A stretch of 64,000 nt of DNA, taken from positions 37,283,521 through 37,347,520 of the forward strand of contig CM046333.1 of NCBI GenBank assembly GCA_025403435.1, given 5' to 3'. A program made the position numbers and the translations under genes. Below the pieces are notes generated by a model. That model was not told the origin of the DNA. It made no database searches and saw only the letters and a program-made list of their open reading frames with translations. Positions 59,905 to 64,000 of the stretch are shown in pieces; within the stretch, counting starts at the first letter, position 1, and each line of letters begins with the position of its first letter. Origin of the DNA: Artocarpus heterophyllus (lineage: Eukaryota; Streptophyta; Magnoliopsida; Rosales; Moraceae).

Positions 59905-62060
59905 TGTCACGCCCCGGAGTACGGGAGGTGACGTGGCGGAATATTTAGATTAATTAAAAGAGAGTTTAATTGAAAACCGAGAGTTTGAGAATCAAATTAA
60001 ATAAAAATTAAGAAGATTTTCCACCACATTTGATAAAAGAATTTATAAATATTAAGCAAATAATAATAATTGAATAAAAACCGCGAATATGGGTTCCACA
60101 ACCCACAACTTGTGCACACACATGGATCTGACAATATCACAAATACAATTACAGTCCAAGTACAAATAAAGTTAAGTCTTACATGTCTTGATTAACAAAT
60201 ACAGAATGTAAACAAATTCTCCTATTGCTCCTGAGTTCGGTCCGAAGAATCTTCTCCAAACCTAAATGGGAAACCACCTAGAAGGGGGGGATTTAAAACA
60301 GATAAAACGTGAGCGAAAGGCTCAGTAGGACTAAGTTTTATAAAATAATTTAATGCAAAGAAACATAGCATTATCAGGAGTTATGCAAGAAGAAACTTGA
60401 ATAAATAAATAAATAAATTGAGTAGAACCGTTCTGGCACAGAACAGTCTACTCGTCAAATCAAAACACCAGTTTACATTTACCTAGGCAAACCATGATAT
60501 CACCACCGTAGTGGCCCAGCTGGGTTTCGGGACCTGCCCCCAAGGTCGATCACGACCCGATCTCTGATATGGCATCATGCCCATGTGTTTATTATCATTA
60601 TCATTCAAAACCCAATTACCGAGTGTTGTCAATTACATTCATTATGAAATTCATTTCATGTCACGGTATATAAAAATATAACCGATAAAATCATTTTCAA
60701 ACAACCGTTGAAAACATTTTGATAGAAATCATTTTCAAAGCCAAATCATTTCAAAACCAGGCTACCAAAGAAATAGGATAGAAGTCCTACCTCAGTACTC
60801 GTGCCGGTACCCCACACCGTAATCCCGGTCCGCTATACGTTAGCTCCACGGAACCACGAACGATTCTAGATACAAACTAAGTCAATCAATATCTAGTTCG
60901 AGACATTCTAAATTACTAAATCATTTCATGATGTCCTAGTGTGCCATTTGTATCATTAAAATCATCCTATAAGGTTGGGATTTAAATCAGGGTTCAAAAC
61001 AGTGAAATCGGGTAAAAATCACAAAATTTTCCATGCCTCGGTCGGCCTGCCGGACGCCCTGCTTCGGCCTGCCGAACTGTACAGTTCGGCCTGCCGGAAA
61101 TAAGGTTCGGCCTGCCGAACATTTCCCCAGATTCGGCCTGCCGGTCGGAAGAACACCGGCCTGCCGATCATCACTCCGGCCTGCCGAACATGAACTTCGG
61201 CCTGCCGAACTGGGAAGATCCAGAAATCCCAGCCACGGGTTTCTCGATCCCCAAAATCCAAATCTTGTTTCTAACCTGTTTTTCTCAATTCCCAGGCATG
61301 AAAAATAACTATAGTTGATAGAAAAACATTCTAAAACATGTTTGGAATCATTTAAACAACATTTGAACTCAAAATCTTCAAAAATCCGAAAATGAGGAAA
61401 AGAGGAGAAAAAATAAAAATCTTGAATACAATCCGTTTTTCTTCAATCTAGGTTTAGATTCTAGTTGTTCTAAGCTCATTTAACACAAATCCACGGTTTT
61501 CTAAGCTTAAACAAACTTAGATTTCAAAAACACACAAAATCGAAAATTTTGTAAAAAGTTTAGAAATTTCGAATCTAACCTCGAATCGAAGCTTCAATCC
61601 GCGTTCTCGGTCGCCGAATCACGTCCCCGAGCTTCCTCCTTGCTGTTCCGAAGCTTGGATTCGAAATGGAGTTCAAAAATTTTGAGAGAGAGATTGAGAG
61701 AGAGAGGCTGCCGAGAGAGTCCAGAGAAGAGAGAGAGAGAGAGCTCGTGAGAGTGAGGAGAGAGAGAGAGGAAAGGAAAATAAATAGAGAAAATCGGTGG
61801 GCGGTTTTACTGTGCGAAAACCATGTGCCGCCCACGGTTTTGTAAAACAGAGTATTTTTAACATTTTACAAATTGTTGTGTTTTAAAACTCAAAACATCA
61901 TTTTAAATCAATAAGAAATCTTTTGAACACATCAATTTAGCAAAACAACCAAAAACTAAAAATCCAACCAAATAATCTAATTAAAGTTAAAACTTTAATT
62001 ATGGCACACTAATTCATCATTTACATTATATTAATATTAAATAAATTTCGGGACGTTACA
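59905..62060 (-). repeat. Gypsy-2 5' LTR
   Basis: Same sequence as 53015-55158 apart from 12 extra bases in the GA-rich block near 61688. Confidence 0.96.
61043..61207 (-). repeat. Palindromic array in Gypsy-2 5' LTR (8 units)
   Basis: The same eight cores and spacing as at 54153-54317, shifted by 6890 bp. Confidence 0.9.
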
Positions 62061-63397
62061 TTGACCTTGCCAATGATCCTCAACTATTAACACAAAATTT
62101 TCAAAATTAAAGTAAATATCATTAGTATGTCTTCAATGGTTCTTAGTATGCCCTTTTAGATCAATTCTTTCATCATTTATTTGTAAAAATTCTGCATAAC
62201 ATGTTTTTAATCATTTCTTATCAATACAAGAGGTAAAACTTAATTAAAATACAATCGTAAGCAAAATGGCTCGGGTGGCTGAAACAGCCGTCGCTTAGGC
62301 ACAACGGTCAATTGAGGTACACGTACGGCGGTCGACTGCCATGTCGTAGAACTGAGAAATCGATTATGCTTTGTTTCGAGCATCTGAACTCAATTTGAGT
62401 TTCAACAACTTCAAATCAGTTTCAATGCCTTTGAAACATGTTCCAAGGGTTCGAAATCACCATATAAATTTAATAAAACTTATTTCACAACATTTTAACA
62501 TATTAAACCATTTTAGCTTCAAAACTTTGTAATTTGTTCAAAAGTAAGAAAAATAGAAATAAACCAGTTCTATTTTGAATTGTAAGCATACCAATGTTTA
62601 AATCTAATGTACAAAGTCATACAAATCATGTATGAACTTTGTTAAATGTTTTTTATTCATGCTCAGATGTCCAAAACCACAATCAAACTATTAATTTCAA
62701 ATATGCATGTTCACTTTGAACCTCAAAACTTCAAAATAGAAATTGACCAATAGAAATGCATATCTCCAAACCCAAAACATAGATTAAAGATATCAAACTG
62801 AAAATAAATTTCAAAATTAAAAGAATAATTTATTTCTCCAGATTTCCAACCTTGGTTTGTCCAAGATCAAACTTTCGTTGGTTTGCTTCTAGTTAGGTCA
62901 TGAGTTGGTTTTATCTTAGTCTGGAGAAAACAGAGAAGAGGAGAGAAAGAGAGAGAGAGTGACGAGAGAGAAAGAGAGGTAGAAAGAGTGAGTGGAAATT
63001 TTGGATTGGTTACATTTTTTAATCTGACTGGAAGGGCTGTAGTTTCAAGGTAAACCATGGGCTACTCATGGTTTCCAAAGTGTGGTTTGTCTGGTTGTTC
63101 AGTTTTCACATGGAGATATCTAAGGTGCCACTCTGGAATTTTTTTGCAAAAGTTGGGTTTTTGATTAAATAAATAAAATAAGGAGAAAGTGGTGTAATTA
63201 AAGCAAAGTGGTAAAATAAAAAAAAATGACCAGAAATTTAATCCAATAATTAAAAATAATCCTTTAAATAGCACAAAATAATCTGAAATAAAAAACAAAT
63301 TTTTAAATATGAATAATTAGAAATTAAATTTTTAATTAGGCACACTAATCATCATTTTATACATTAATTTTTAAGTAATTAATTTTGAGACTTTACA

Positions 63398-64000
63398 ACT
63401 CTCTAGGCCTGTAATATGAAACCAACAATGCTTTACCTAATACCTACTTCAAATATATCAAAAAATTGACCAACTCAGTGCTCCATCTCAATGCTGGATA
63501 AAAACCAGTGGGAGGTTTAAAACATGTCCTATATATATAATTATGTTTTTTTTCTGGAGTTACTTTGGAGTTTCTGTCGATGAATATGTATTCAAGGTTT
63601 ATCTGTTTCCTTAACTAATTATAGTCTATTTACGTGAAATATAAATCAAAACGGTTACCATACTTCTCGATTTTACTGAGCTAGAAACTCGAGTAGAAAA
63701 AAAAATGTAGTTTACATAAATTCCTTCCTACATTTGTACTTTTGGTGACACGCATTGCATGTTTTCCTCAAGAAATTGAGCACTGCGGCATCCAGCCTCT
63801 TAACAACCACATTTAATTAAAAGGAGGAAAAATATTGGCAAGCTCTTTTCATAACTAAAACAGAAGAAAAAAATAATGTTGCGCATATCGTAACGAGCAA
63901 TATCGAAGTAATTAGAATATACCCTCGTTTTCTTTCTACAAAAAGTACTATTTCATGAGCTAGAATATATATATATGTATACAAAACCACACTATGACAC
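63398..64000. other. Unassigned right edge
   Basis: AT-rich flank. On the minus strand 63712-63809 encodes a short open stretch ending in TCNACHQKYKCRKEFM and a stop, preceded by a pyrimidine-rich tract near 63870 and possible AG acceptors. It could be a last exon, but no family is recognised. (AT)n at 63965-63975. Confidence 0.35.

Larger units (their letters stand above)
53015..62060 (-). mobile_element. Gypsy-2, intact chromovirus-like Ty3/gypsy retrotransposon (9046 bp)
   Basis: LTRs of 2144 bp (53015-55158) and 2156 bp (59905-62060), perfect TSD ttgac (53010-53014 and 62061-62065), initiator-Met PBS, polypurine tract and one uninterrupted 1530-codon gag-pol frame. By eye the LTRs differ only by a 12-bp GA-rich insertion near 61688, with no substitution noticed. 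All parts needed for transposition are present, so this is a very recent and possibly active element. It landed inside an older LTR of a related family. Confidence 0.97.
51977..63397 (-). repeat. Old gypsy LTR related to Gypsy-2, split by Gypsy-2
   Basis: 51977-53014 and 62066-63397 together (about 2.37 kb) align loosely with the Gypsy-2 LTR along its length. The start is CTCATGCCCCG against GTCACGCCCCG, the middle AAGCTTAGTAGGA against AGGCTCAGTAGGA, then GGGACCTGCCCCCCATG, and the end GGCACACTAATCATCA..TTTACA. Gypsy-2 inserted at its ttgac. After 63397 the sequence ACTCTCTAGGCCT only faintly resembles a polypurine tract, so solo LTR or truncated element cannot be decided. No TSD was recognised. 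Confidence 0.72.

Overview
This window is plant nuclear DNA, probably from an angiosperm and more likely a eudicot. I do not name a species. The evidence is: AT-rich intergenic sequence, Ty1/copia and Ty3/gypsy elements with 0.6-3 kb LTRs and initiator-Met tRNA primer sites, a hAT and a Mutator-like DNA transposon, and one plant-type METTL1/TRM8-like gene. About four fifths of the window is nested transposable elements. No rRNA, tRNA or CRISPR feature was seen.

Layout. (1) 1-20336 is a three-deep nest. The outermost element is a reverse-strand Tat-like gypsy (17721-20336, running off the left). It was split by a forward copia element (Copia-1, 1-17720, first ~318 bp off the window). Copia-1 was itself split inside gag by a reverse gypsy element (Gypsy-1, 3881-12239, TSD ctttt). 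(2) 20337-21950 is A/G-rich low-complexity DNA. (3) 21951-26990 holds a Mutator-like remnant carrying a 2.86 kb gypsy solo LTR (TSD tgtgg) and a 447 bp solo LTR, then a MITE. (4) 27767-29480 is the single convincing host gene, a tRNA (guanine-N7) methyltransferase on the minus strand, with a probable 5'UTR intron. (5) 30557-34928 is a complete hAT element with an uninterrupted transposase and an 8-bp TSD (aatagatg). (6) 35597-49829 is an old, internally deleted reverse copia-like element (Copia-3) whose 5' LTR is split by a full-length but degenerate Copia-2 (39829-49479, TSD tctat). (7) 51977-63397 is an old gypsy LTR split by a complete and apparently intact chromovirus-like gypsy (Gypsy-2, 53015-62060, TSD ttgac, one 1530-codon ORF, near-identical LTRs).

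The most unusual signal is an array of 10-bp near-palindromes (CGGC-NN-GCCG) repeated every 21-22 bp, about two helical turns, with free spacers. It occurs in the LTRs and the untranslated leader of Copia-1 and Copia-2, and again in the LTRs of the unrelated Gypsy-2. At the matching positions, older relatives in the same window (Copia-3 leader, old gypsy LTR) carry other GC-rich modules. This suggests an exchangeable cis-module. Other points of interest are a second gag-like ORF upstream of gag-pol in Gypsy-1, 10-bp-phased subterminal repeats in the hAT element, and repeated CAG-to-TAG nonsense changes in element ORFs.

The elements act independently of the host gene. Within each one, LTRs supply promoter and polyadenylation signals, the PBS and PPT prime reverse transcription, and gag-pol supplies particle and enzymes. 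Only Gypsy-2 and the hAT element look capable of moving themselves. All boundaries, TSDs and alignments were read by eye.
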